Assembly: GCA_973895155.1 (NCBI GenBank)
Contig: OZ316898.1
Coordinates: 13,392,001 to 13,456,000, forward strand
Origin: Marsupella aquatica
Lineage: Eukaryota; Marchantiophyta
Direction of reading: 5' to 3'
Length of the DNA stretch: 64,000 bases
In this document: piece after piece, positions 43,766-54,656 of the stretch
Numbering within the stretch: the first letter of the stretch is position 1
How the letters are laid out: the number at the start of each line of letters is the position of its first letter
Program-made: the position numbers and the translations under genes
Notes under the pieces: generated by a model
Databases searched by the model: none
Seen by the model: only the letters and a program-made list of their open reading frames with translations
What the model was told of the DNA's origin: nothing

Positions 43766-45046
43766 AAGGGTTGTTGTCTTAGCAAATTATTTTCTCCATT
43801 ATAATTTCAATCCCACTTGCCGATTTAGTTTTGACACTTGATGTAGACCATTAGCTTTTTGCCACATTTGCTAAGAATGATGAGGACCTCGGTCCATTTG
43901 CGGTAGTTTTAGTTACTCTTTTTTGGTTTTTAGGGGTTTCCTTTTGCTCACTTCTTTTGCGTTTGGTTGCGTTTGGTTTTGTCCACTTGGGACCTCTCTT
44001 GTTTATTCTTTTGTACTCTATTTGGCCCTTTTCTGTAAAAAGTATGTGTTTTTCCATTTTTGCTATGGTTTGCTTTACAAAAGATTCATTGGGGGAGCTG
44101 TAAAATGATTCCAAATTCTCCTTTAGTTCCAGCACATTATCTTTAGTAATTTTTTTTTAAGCTGTTATATGACCTGCTCAGGAGTGCTATTTTCAGAGTA
44201 ATTATTTAGTTTTTAATTTGTTAATTTAGTATATTCTTTGTAAATTTTTGAATATGCAATTAGAGCCCCTTTAAACTTTCTGTTTGTCAAGTGTCTTCTA
44301 CAGTAGGTTGCTAGAGTGCCCCACATTATAAAGTCCCAGTTGCAACGGCCTTTAAAAAGACAAAGCTTTGAACCCTTGACCTTCCCATCCATGCAGTGCT
44401 AAGCAGTTAACATGATCATCTGGAGTCATGGAGAGTATTTAACTAAATTCAGATTTTTTAGAGCAGCGCCTCAACTCCTCTAAGTCAACACAAATTAGCA
44501 TGGCGTACATTGCTTATAGCGATGTGTACCACCTTACTTCGTTAAAGTCTTCCTGTTTTGTCTTATTAGAAGGTTCTAATAAAACAAAACAGGTAAATAG
44601 TAGAATTCGCCAGCTATATATACTGAATGGTCTGTACATTAGCTTTAGCAAACAAACACTCCAAGTGTCCCCAAGATCTTCGAAATTTCACCCATATGTT
44701 TACTATGGCCATGTTGTCATTGCAATCTACAGTAGTTCTTGGGTGTGCAACTTTAGGTTCTGTCCTACTAATTTAAAGAAAAAACATTGTCACTCTCACA
44801 GCCGTCCCTTCCATAGGCGTCCTCGGGATAGTTTATCGTATTGATTGAGGGGTCTCATTTTATCCAGTGTGGCAGACCATAGATCATCGAGGTGCACGTC
44901 GCCCATTAACTTTTGTCGCATGCGCCGAATTCAATTGTTCCAATTTTGTCGATGTAAAGTTTGTACTGTAATTTCTTTGTATATGGTTTTATTGTACACC
45001 CTGGAACGGGCCCACGCATCTCCTCGTGCCAGTTTATCGTCCTGTT

Positions 45047-45150
45047 CCCATTATTATGAGATTCCTATTATTGCAATTAAGTTCACCACAGCAATGCTCC
45101 CATTATTATGAGATTCCTATGATCACAATTGAGTTCACCACAGCCATGCT
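45047..45150 (+). repeat. Tandem repeat, 52-bp unit, two copies
   Basis: CCCATTATTATGAGATTCCT begins at 45047 and again at 45099; each copy continues to TTCACCACAGC(A/C)ATGCT. Confidence 0.85.
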
Positions 45151-46442
45151 CCGGACTCATGGCAGATGAGCACTTTACCTTGTCATTGGCCGTGTGTGTA
45201 AACGACATAGGAATGGCCGAACACGAGGAACAGCAAGCTAAGAGGATCAAAGCAGGATCGGAGCGGGCATCTCAGCAACTTCAAAAATTACTTGTTCGAT
45301 CTTTGTTTTGCTGTACCTTGAAATTTCGTGATTCAATAATAGCTTCAGGACCTTGGCCGGTGCACGTTGGCCTAGTCGCTGCAGTGAGTCGATTGTCCCG
45401 GGTCTTCCTGCGCAATATATGTATCGATCATACTGCCTTGTAGATCGGAAATCCAATAAAAACTTTTTCGACAGAATGCCATAGCTTAAAGTGGCTTTGG
45501 AGGTCGAAATGTCCAATAGACACAACTGAAGTCAGAAAAGCAAGTTCCTTTTGTCAAATCTGGTCAATGTTAATTAAGATATACGGACAAGTTGATTCGA
45601 AACGTGCAACGCAAATTTCATATGATCCCACTTGGATCGTTAAATCAAGCCTTCGAGCAGGTGAATACAAAGGACAGCGTTTTGCCTAGTCTACGACAAA
45701 CATGACACCTGCATACCTCATTCCGTCCTCCTGGCACACCCTCCATAGCTATTTTCACCAAAGTCTTCTCTAGGCTCCAGATCATGCCAATTCTCAATTG
45801 CCTGGAACTTGAGAGGCAATCAGAGAAAAAGTCTAATGCAGGCAGGCCAGAGACTTTTTCAACTCCAATCCATCTACTGCCTCTTACTAGGTATCGTGGT
45901 CAAACTACAGCGGGTAGTATTTAATTTCTACCCGCTGTTTAACTAGATTGCCGACGGTCATGGTCAGAAGCCTTCGCCAAGTATCATCCTCCTGGCTTGA
46001 AACTTCATTCAAGTACTGTAGCCGCTCTTATGAACTTCCACCAAAATCTACAAAACATGAAAAAAACAAAGTACCTGGAAAGGAAAGGAAACGAGGTTCA
46101 AAGCGTACAAACATCAATCAAGTAAAAAGAAAAACACGTGCAATCCAAGTATCCAACTGTAGTGCTGATCGAAGAAGGTGACTGTATATCTAAACGACCA
46201 ACCATTAGAATCTTGAAAGGTTACTCATTCAATTACATTGGCAATGAATCCAAAATAGATTTGTCTCGCTGATCTGTCAAATGTTTTATCAGATTGTTGT
46301 CATTGGTCTCACACCTGTTGTGCGACGCGTCTCTGATACTAGATATGGCGCGACTAGTATCTATTGATAGTAACTTGCCGTGTTTGATCACATTGTTCGC
46401 ACAGGTCGTTAAGAAATGTTGCACGACAAGTCTGTGAATCTG

Positions 46443-46585
46443 TGATACTACTGAAGGTTTGATGCCTTATATAATAGACTAGCCTACCCATTCTTTGACT
46501 AAATAGAGGTGAGCTGATACTACTGAAGGTGTGGCGCGTTATATAGACTAGCCTACCCATTCTTTGACTAACAGACTGAGGTCAG
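46443..46585 (+). repeat. Tandem repeat, 72-bp unit, two copies
   Basis: TGATACTACTGAAGGT starts at 46443 and 46515; both units contain AGACTAGCCTACCCATTCTT. Confidence 0.85.
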
Positions 46586-46894
46586 CTGGCTGCCTATGCT
46601 TTGAAAAAAACACCCTGGTAGAACATAATTACCCTAGTATTCACTTCTAAAATAAATAAATAAAAACTTTCCAATTACTTACCACCAAATGATTCTTTGT
46701 TTCATACAACAAAATGAGAATGATTTTTTTCTTGTCTTTATATTTTTTTGCTTTTTAAACCTTAACACAGACACACCTCGTTTTACTTGCTTTTTAAGGA
46801 ATTGTTTGTCTGGTCTTTCTTTCCTTGATTAGATTATGCATTATTTTACTGATTATCAAGTATTTGCAATTAAACTCCTGTCATGATGTAGCAT

Positions 46895-47050
46895 TTCCCA
46901 TGCATGGATGGTATAGCATGGAGCATAGTATGGCATGGATGGTAGAGGGAGGAGCACTTTGTAGGCATAATATAATATGGATGGTAGATGGAGGAACATG
47001 GTGTAACATGGACTGTAAAGGGAAGACTGGGAAGACTTAGTCTTCCCCTT
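46895..47050 (+). repeat. Degenerate ATGGATGGTA-type minisatellite ending in a hairpin
   Basis: GCATGGATGGTA-like units recur at about 46902, 46932 and 46977. The block ends with GGGAAGACT ... AGTCTTCCC (about 47020-47047) followed by a T run. The hairpin-plus-T look is incidental in a eukaryote. Confidence 0.6.
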
Positions 47051-47814
47051 TTTTTGCTTTGGAGAAACGTGTTACACAACCAAACATTATTATGTTAGTC
47101 TTATTACTTTCTCTTTTTCAATTCCTTTTCTTTCACTCAACAAGCCTTGCCGAATTTGAACGAACTACTTTTAAAACAGACGCAACTTCTTATTATAGAT
47201 TTGATTGTCTATTATACTGTCTAGCTTGGCATTTGCCCCTAGGTTGGATGAAGTTTTTAATAATACGATAAACCAGACATTGAGTGGATGAAGTTTTTCC
47301 TAGTACCATAAACCAATCATTGAGTGTTGTTGTTTTATGTACAGTATATTTGATAAGCAATATTTGGTTGGGCAGAAAAAGAGAATCTTAAATGAAAGTA
47401 TGTGTTACCAAGTCAGCACTGATCAAAGGAGGACCACTTGGCCACATGAGCCCCAAACATGAGAGTGAACTCAGGGGGAGTAGGTTCATACGTTTGCTTC
47501 ATATTCACCCAAACAAACCCGCCCACATTGGAAGACTGTGGGCCTCCCATGAAAATAACCTACTTGGCTCCAATTAATTCAAGCAGAAATTGTACGTCTT
47601 CAGTGAATGAAGTAAAAGTTTATTTATTTATTGTTCTTACTAATCCCAGTCAACAATTTTAACCATGTTTTTAGAGATTGACTGATGTTTTAGAAAAGTT
47701 ACACTTAAACTTATGTTGATCATTCTTAATCATAAGTTTAAATATACAAAAAAGGGAGTGCAATCGAAGTACTATATTAAACAATCCCACCCAAAGGTAG
47801 GACGTGGGAATTTG

Positions 47815-48255
47815 AAGACTCCGTGGACCACAAGGTTGGTCTTTGGAACCCCCATAGACCACATTTCCCAAAATTTAACTGTAATAACTTCATATTCATA
47901 AACTTAAATGTATTTAGTGTTTCAATGGGGATATGTTAGAGGAGTAGATAAGCCACTCCTTCCATCAAAGTGATAGTGAATTTTTGGACATATATTTGGT
48001 TGAAGTTTTCATCCAAAATTGTCAGGGTGGAAAATCCCATTAGATTAATTTTCACTGTGTTAATGTGAAATATCTAGGCTTGGTTCTTAAATCTTCTCCT
48101 CCTACTCTAGTTGCCTCGCAGGTGCAAAACCAAAAATTATTTTAGGACTCATAACCATCATGTTATGGGCCCCGAGCTCCAATGGACCACCAAAATGTGG
48201 TCTATGGGAGCACAATGTCCAACATGGTGGTCCGTCCTGGCTTGAGTTTCCAGGA
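47815..48255. repeat. Imperfect inverted repeat (possible decayed MITE)
   Basis: At 47815-47875 the strand reads CCGTGGACCACAAGG ... CCCCATAGACCACATTT. At 48190-48250 the inverse order AAATGTGGTCTATGGGAG ... CATGGTGGTCCG appears. Arms of about 60 bp are separated by about 320 bp. No clean termini. Confidence 0.5.
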
Positions 48256-48544
48256 TATGGTCTGTTTACCAACCCACTTTTGGTGAAAGTCAATTCAAAA
48301 TGGAGATTTTTCATCATCATCATCAGATCTTAAAAACAAGGTCTGTGAAAGAAAACGGTGGAGGCTTGGCTGCACAGGATGAGATGGGCATGAATGGCAT
48401 GGGTTTGGGCATGCGGATGAGATGATGGGATGGTGCCAGGGCCCTTACAGATAGGGCAACCATGTGGGGCCCAATTTGAGCTGACGGACAAGTTGTGGTG
48501 TTGTCAGACATGACAACTTGTCATTTGTCAGCTCCAAAGGGGTC

Positions 48545-49080
48545 AAATGTAGGATATTCATTTATATTCCCCGGCCGGCCGGGAGAGGCCAGGGTCGGGC
48601 CGGGACAGACCAGGACAGACTGGCTCGGGCCGGTGTGTGGGCTGGGGCCAAGGCCAAGGCCAGGACGACCAGTTGTGACACATGTCGGATGTTGGGGTCC
48701 AGACCCCTCATTTGACGGAAAGTCCAAACCGGGGCGTGGGGGGGGCAGATTCTCCTGCTTGACATCAGGCCTGCCCATGACGGGCATATTGGGGGTCTCG
48801 ATCCTGTCACCCAGTCCCCCACCCACCCTGCCTGCCACGGTCCTGCCCCGACCATTCTCGACCCGGCCTGGCCCCGACCTTGCCTGGTCCCCCACCCAGC
48901 CGGCCCGCTCCGCCCCGCCCCGCCCCCAACCCAACCATTTTTTACCTGACCTTGCCTGGTCCCCCCACCCACCCAGCCCCGCCTGACCCCAACCCGGCCT
49001 CAACCTCGAACCCCCGCAGGGGACCGGCTTGCTAGACCGGGGGAGTCTGGGGGACCCCAGGACCAGGTCGGGACAAAGTA
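48545..49080. other. Very G+C-rich low-complexity block
   Basis: Dominated by GGCCGG, CCCCGCC and GACCAGG-like words; strand asymmetry switches midway from G-rich to C-rich. Long open frames on both strands come from composition (Pro/Arg/Gly only), so I do not call genes. It sits in otherwise AT-rich DNA. Confidence 0.6.
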
Positions 49081-49432
49081 GGGAAAGTTAGGGAATGTCG
49101 GGAGAATATTTCAGAATATGCATCAAATTTTTGGCCCAACATTTTATGATTTTATGTGTCAAGCAAGGCATCAAGTTGTCTGTCAGGTTAAACCGGGGCC
49201 TGGCCTGCTGCACCAGATGGGCAAGGAAGCCAAGAAAAAGGTATAGGATAATGAACATCTTGGGACAGGTTTACTAGGTTGTAACCCATTGACTTATTGT
49301 GTAACAACAGTAGTTGGGAAACTTTTCTAAGCATTCTCGGAGCAAGGTTCAGACTACGACCCTATCCCACACCATCAATACATTAAGTAAGTTTGGTATG
49401 GGAAAAAGTTAAGGAAGACAAGTTTCTGAGCA

Positions 49433-49611
49433 GGAGATTATGGAAATAGCAAGGAACCTTTATTCCATAGGGCATTTATGTCGGGTAGGAAATAAGTGGA
49501 GAGAGAGAAGAGCGAGAGAGGAGGGGAAGGGAGATTATGGAAATAGCAACTACCTTTATTCCATACAGCATTTATGAATAGGATAATGTCCTGGTTAGAG
49601 GGCATTATCCT
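49433..49611 (+). repeat. Direct repeat with 96-bp spacing, then a hairpin
   Basis: GAGATTATGGAAATAGCAA occurs at about 49433 and 49530, each followed by CCTTTATTCCATA and GCATTTATG. Then AGGATAATG ... CATTATCCT forms an inverted pair at about 49579-49611. Confidence 0.7.
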
Positions 49612-50479
49612 AAACTATAATACAAGGTTGCACCTTTTTTGAAGTGGTTGTCATTCAAATTTGCTGTGTCCAAAAAACGTTAATCATGTCAAAGAGAAGG
49701 AATAAAGGGTATATTAAATTTAGTGTGCACCAAAAAAGTTGCATTACAAACAAGAGGGGAATCAAACGGGACACACAAAGGAGGGAGCCAATGGGACACA
49801 CAAAACAAGGGAGCAATGCACATGCATGAATATTAAGTAGGTTCCTGATCCATACACAAGAAATACAAAAATACATAACATATGTGATATTATATATTAT
49901 TGCAAGTATTACATTACAATATTGCATAATATAATAATGGTAGTAGTTTAATTAGAATAGGTTAATTAAACACAATAGGTTAGATGATAGGGAGAATGTA
50001 AAAAAAAATGTTACTTTTTTATAGCATGGTAGTCATTCAAATTTGCAATATCCCAAGCATGAAAAACATGAAAGAATTTAACCAACAAGAAGGAATAAAA
50101 CCAAAAAAATCAATATTGTGAATGAAAATGGAGAGCAATGTTTCCAAGCAAAAAATGAATCTAATAATACAAAGAAAATAGGGAGGGTCTCTAGCAATGC
50201 AGGAGTATCAAGGAGACCTCCCTTTACCATGTACCACTATAATCCTTATCCTGTCCCTTTATAAACTAAAAAAAGTGAGAATCAATCTTGAATGTTCATC
50301 AAAACATAATTTTATCCACTGTCAGATCTATCCATACACCCCTTTTAAAAATGCCCAAGCTACCCTTTAACCTTCCCATACCTGCCACAATGAAAAAATT
50401 AATCAAATTTTAAATAAATCTATTCATATATAAATAATTCTATTTTTTGAATATAAATAAAATATATAGAAAATATTTT

Positions 50480-51470
50480 CTTGACATCTTTTCTTCATAT
50501 GAAGATCTTCTCACCTCAAGATCTTTGCTCATCTTGACATATTTTCCTCACCTCAAGATCTTTTCTCAGCTCGACATATGTCTTTTCTCTCGACATGTTT
50601 TCTCATCTTGCCATCTTTTCTCTCCTTGACATATTTTTCTCACCTCAGAATGTTTTTCTCTAATTGACATATTTTTCTCATCTTGCCATCTTTTCTCTCC
50701 TTGACATATTTTTCTCAGCTCAAAATGTTTTTCTCTCATCGACATCTTTTTTCACCTTGACATATTTTCTCACCTCAACATGCATCATTTGTGCAATGCA
50801 CACGTATCAGGCCCAAGATGTACTTCACAACATCTTTGACTAATGACATACTTTATCTATTGACCATTTTGTACTTAACAACATCTTAATACTTAACGAC
50901 ATCTTTGGCACAACAACATCATTGGCGACATGACATCTATTTACTTGACGACAATTTTTTACTTGTTGACCTTTTGGGCAACATGCCATCTTTGGTAAAA
51001 CGACTTCTTTTTCTTAACAACATCGTTTTACTTCATGACATCTTTCACATAAGAATATCATTCTTGGGAAACACAACATTTTTCTCTTAACAGCATTTTG
51101 GACGCCACAACACTTTTCTCTTAGCGACATCTTGGGGGACACTACATCTTGGGGGACACAACATCTGTTTTCTTAACGATATCTTGGGCGCCACAACATG
51201 TTTATTTTAACGACATTTTGGGCAACATCTTTTTTCTTAATGACGTCTTTTGTGCAACACACGGGTATTTTCCCTCAACGATGTCTTGGCTGAGACGACA
51301 TCTTTTCCCTCAAAGATGTCTTTGCCGACATGACATCTTTTTTCTCAACGACATCTTGGCCAACAAGACATCTTTTCTCTCAACGACCTCTTGGCCGACT
51401 CAACATCTTTTTTTCTCAACGACATCTTGGCCGACATGACTTCTTTTGTGCAACGCACGGGTATTGAGCT
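50480..51470 (+). repeat. Degenerate minisatellite array in two blocks
   Basis: Block 1 (about 50480-50790) repeats CTTGACATATTTTTCTCACC with AAGATCTTTTCTC variants. Block 2 (about 50880-51470) repeats AACGACATCTTGG(C/G) ... GACATGACATCTTTTTTCTC with a spacing near 30-36 bp. Open frames inside it are by-products. Confidence 0.8.
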
Positions 51471-51805
51471 AGTGAGATACAATGCCCTGAAAACGAGGGC
51501 GGCAGCCCAAGTTTTGAGGGCATTATTCTCATAATGCCAGTAACTAGGACATTAATGTGCATAAATACTTGAGTGATTTTTTGGTAACAAACAAGTAAAG
51601 GTGAATCTATGAATAGAAAATACAAGCCAAAGGGCCTGCAATTGGTCAAAGGCAGCTAAAAACAAATCTTGTGATTTTGATACAAGTTATTATGTTATTT
51701 TATTTGGTAACACTATATTTGGGTTTTACATTTCCTATTTTTGTGATACTTCACATTATGCCCTCCTCAAAAGAAGGGAGGCTGTATGGGAAATTAACGC
51801 ACTCA

Positions 51806-51857
51806 AAAATACAAAGAGGAAAATCAAGAAAGTACAAAGAGGAAAATCAAGAAAGTC
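51806..51857 (+). repeat. Short tandem repeat, 24-bp unit, two copies
   Basis: TACAAAGAGGAAAATCAAGA occurs twice in succession within an A-rich tract. Confidence 0.85.
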
Positions 51858-52299
51858 TTTGGAGAGAGAGAGGGAGGCACAGGAAGTGATAGAGAGACAG
51901 GAAAAATAAGCAAAGGAAGAGGGGAATAGCAGTAAGAGCAGAAAACAGGAAAGGGAGGGGTCGGTGGCAGCAAGGCCAAGTAGCTGGGAAAAGACAGGGA
52001 GGGCACCCCGTTTCCTCCCCAAGCGTCCTTTCTGGTGGATTGGTTAGTACCCTAAGGAGTACTTTACAAGGAGGTGGGGGGCACTTGGAAGTTTTTATCA
52101 CCAAGCAAACTGGAGTGCCATAGCACACACTAAATATAGTGTCCCCGGGCTAAAAGAATTTTTTGAATACTTATATTGCCCCCAAGGTCTGGTAAAGCCA
52201 AGTGCAGCCAATGGTGCCGGATGAATTACTAAAAGATAGATTGAGGACCCACTCCACCTGAATGTCACCTAATCTGTGGCTAAAGTATTTCTAGATGTG

Positions 52300-52480
52300 A
52301 GAAGAGAAGATCTTCTGAAGTACTTGTGGGTCTCTTTTTAATGCAAATGACTTAAAAGAGGAATGGACCAAGAGGCCAGAAGAAGGAACCACCAAGAGAG
52401 GTGATCTAAAATCTAGGACAAAATCTCCACATAAGCAAAAATTGGGCCCCACTTATTCCATGTAGGATTGATAACAGGTT
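52300..52480 (-). repeat. Dispersed repeat, copy 2 (inverse of 43590-43765)
   Basis: Opposite orientation to copy 1. Just outside it, CCCCCAAGGT recurs near 52181, 52494 and 52578, which suggests a larger repeat family. Confidence 0.65.
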
Positions 52481-52942
52481 AGGTTGAAAGTGCCCCCAAG
52501 GTTTTTGTAAAGTGAACAGCAGCAGTTTCTTCCAAATGGATGGCTCTGATCAGATCTTGGAGACAAAAAAAATGTGAAAACTGCCCCCAAGGTGTGATCC
52601 TGCTTACTTAGATTAAATCAAAACCTAGTGCAGATTGAAGTGTGTATTTTTAAGTGTTATCCTGTGTATTTTACCTTTAGATTGCAATGAATGCTTAATT
52701 AAGCTATCTTACTTACTTTTAGATTAAGATACGTACTTAAATGATTACTTAAGGTTACTTTTTTGGGTAAATCATAACTTAGATTGAAGTGCCAACTTAA
52801 GACAATGATCATACTAATTTTTGGATGACATACTTAGTCAATTATCTGCCCACTAGTTTGAAGGTATGCTTTCATAGTTGTTTTGATGAACAATGAGAGT
52901 GAATGTCAGCTACCCCACTTTGATTTTCTTTCATAATTGTGA

Positions 52943-53994
52943 CACTACTGTCTTCCCCCGAACACAACGCCCGGGCATTGTGTTCGAATATGGTCAAAAC
53001 AAGGATTTTAGGCAAAAAAGACGTTTTCACTCAAACACAGCACCATATTAACACAGCGCCCGTGTTTGAAATTGACTTTGTGTTCAAAAATGTGCACATT
53101 CAAGTGACTATAGGAGAAAGGTAACCGGGTTGCAACTACTATCCATTACTTTAAAATCGTCCAACACATCTGCTCTTTCAACTTACAAAATCCATCGTCC
53201 TTTGAGAAATGTAAGCTAATTTCAAAATCCTTCATTCTCGAAGAAGTGTGCGCTGTTTCCAAAATGTTGAGCAGCAATCCGGAAGTATCGATATATTCTT
53301 CTACTGTGTGAACTTTTGACAGACTTTCACATCAACCTCTGACTGATGCCACGACGTCTCGTCAAAGAAACCCATAGTGCCTACGTTCATAATTAGATCT
53401 GACTATTCACTTCTCTATTTTCAATTTTCCATTCCCTTCAAGATCAAGGCACTCGAATAGTCTCATGGACATTCCACACTGCAAGAAGAAAGATTAAATA
53501 ATTATAGAAATGAGCAAATTGGCCATAGTAAACCGAACAATTGTGAAAAGTGGACGAATATGTTTTACTAAGTGATAATAGTACACTTGGTATGTATGGT
53601 TTGTCAGGTTTTATTTTCTATTGCAAATTTGATTTCTCCCCTTGTGTAATTTCAGTGGTTCAATTATTTAGCTACACATCCTTTGAATGAGCAAATATTT
53701 TTGGGAAGTCAAAAAACCAAAACTTGAACACACTCCTCTCTGACACACATAACTTTTATGCATATCATTCCTTCTTACACTTTACATGCATCTCACAATG
53801 CCAAAATTCAAGCACATTACCTTAAATTTGAACACAACGCCACATTTCAGACACAGTGCCTTAAGTCCAAGAAATGGAAACATTGACTTCAAACTCAAAC
53901 ACAGCGCCCTGGGCGCTATATTTGAATAGAGCGCCCCTTGGCTCACTATTCGAATATAGCGCCCGGGCCTTGTGTTCGGGGGAAGACGGTAGCC
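52943..53994. mobile_element. Non-autonomous terminal-inverted-repeat element, about 1.05 kb, CACTA-like
   Basis: The left end CACTACTGTCTTCCCCCGAA continues CACAACGCCCGGGC. The right end is the inverse, GCCCGGGCCTTGTGTTCGGG then GGAAGACGGTAG. The arms match over about 34 bp with few mismatches. Inside, AACACAGCGCC and AACACAACGCC motifs recur near both ends, like CACTA subterminal repeats. There is no transposase. No clear 3-bp target duplication was seen and the right tip is GGCTAC rather than CACTAC, so the family assignment is tentative. Confidence 0.65.
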
Positions 53995-54224
53995 CCATGC
54001 CTGTGCATTGCACAGTTGTTGCAGCCGCTTACTTTGTGAAAAGTGTTGTTCTTGTGTAAATGTTGTGACTGTACAAAAGTTGTGTTGTCAAATGGTGAGA
54101 TGGTTGCAAGGTGAAATCAAGGGTTGTCAAATGATGCATAAGACCACAAGTTGAATGAAGCTCCAAAGCCAAGAATCCTCTAGGATTCATTGCCAAACAA
54201 ACAAAACAGAAACAAAACCTCATG

Positions 54225-54512
54225 TGCCCCCAATAACCTCAAACCCAAACATCCTCCAAGGTTCAAAGCCCAAAAACCAAACAAACAAAACCCTTAGAAG
54301 CTCCCCAATAAACTCAACATTATGCACCAACAAACCAAACAAACAAACAAACAAAAGCCTTAGAGGCTCCCCAATAACCTCAACAATATGCACCAAAAAA
54401 GCAAACAACCAAAAGCCTTAAAAGCCCTCGAATAACCTTAACAATATGCACCAAAAAACCCAACAAACAAGAGCCATAGTGGCCCCCCAATAACCTCAAC
54501 AATATGCACCTC
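54225..54512 (+). repeat. Tandem repeat array directly upstream of BPG2
   Basis: Five degenerate units share CCCCAATAACCTCAACAATA then TGCACC and an AACAAACAAA tract, starting near 54227, 54303, 54367, 54426 and 54485 (spacing 76, 64, 59, 59 bp). The last unit ends about 145 bp before the BPG2 start codon, so the array lies in its promoter or leader. Confidence 0.85.
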
Positions 54513-54588
54513 CAGTAGTAGTTTCATCGTTGGGTTTTGGAGAGGGTTTGAGTCTCCTCCTCCTCCTCTGCTGCTCCTGACCTGAGAT

Positions 54589-54612
54589 CGAACGAACGAA
54601 CGAACGAACGAA
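54589..54612 (+). repeat. (CGAA)n microsatellite in the probable BPG2 leader
   Basis: Six CGAA units, about 45 bp before the ATG at 54657, with a TCCTCC pyrimidine run just upstream. Confidence 0.85.
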
Positions 54613-54656
54613 GCAATGAACGAATTGTAATTCCCATCCGTCCCGGATCGAGAGCG

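Larger units (their letters stand above)
42377..52942. other. Long gene-poor interval with repeats
   Basis: No supportable gene across about 10.5 kb; short frames here lack domains, splice logic or biased composition. It contains the separately listed repeats. Minus-strand sequence around 45700-45850 and plus-strand 45200-45300 (MAEHEEQQAKRIKAGSERA) look weakly coding but are unassigned. Confidence 0.45.

Noticed and set aside
44500-44844. 114-codon plus-strand frame
   Set aside because: No domain, random-looking composition, no splice or promoter support.
47019-47056. Rho-independent-like terminator (hairpin plus T run)
   Set aside because: A bacterial signal with no meaning in plant nuclear DNA; listed only as a hairpin.
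48521-49003. Long overlapping open frames on both strands
   Set aside because: Composition-driven in G+C-rich low-complexity DNA; predicted proteins are almost only Gly, Pro, Arg and Trp.
51149-51439. 96-codon frame rich in SW and FLN repeats
   Set aside because: It is the translation of the degenerate minisatellite and has no start context or domain.
50480-51470. CRISPR-like repeat spacing
   Set aside because: Units are degenerate and contiguous with no unique spacers, in a plant genome.
51756-52022. Leu/Ser-rich minus-strand frame resembling a membrane protein
   Set aside because: Arises from an A/G-rich tract with a 24-bp tandem; no conserved features.
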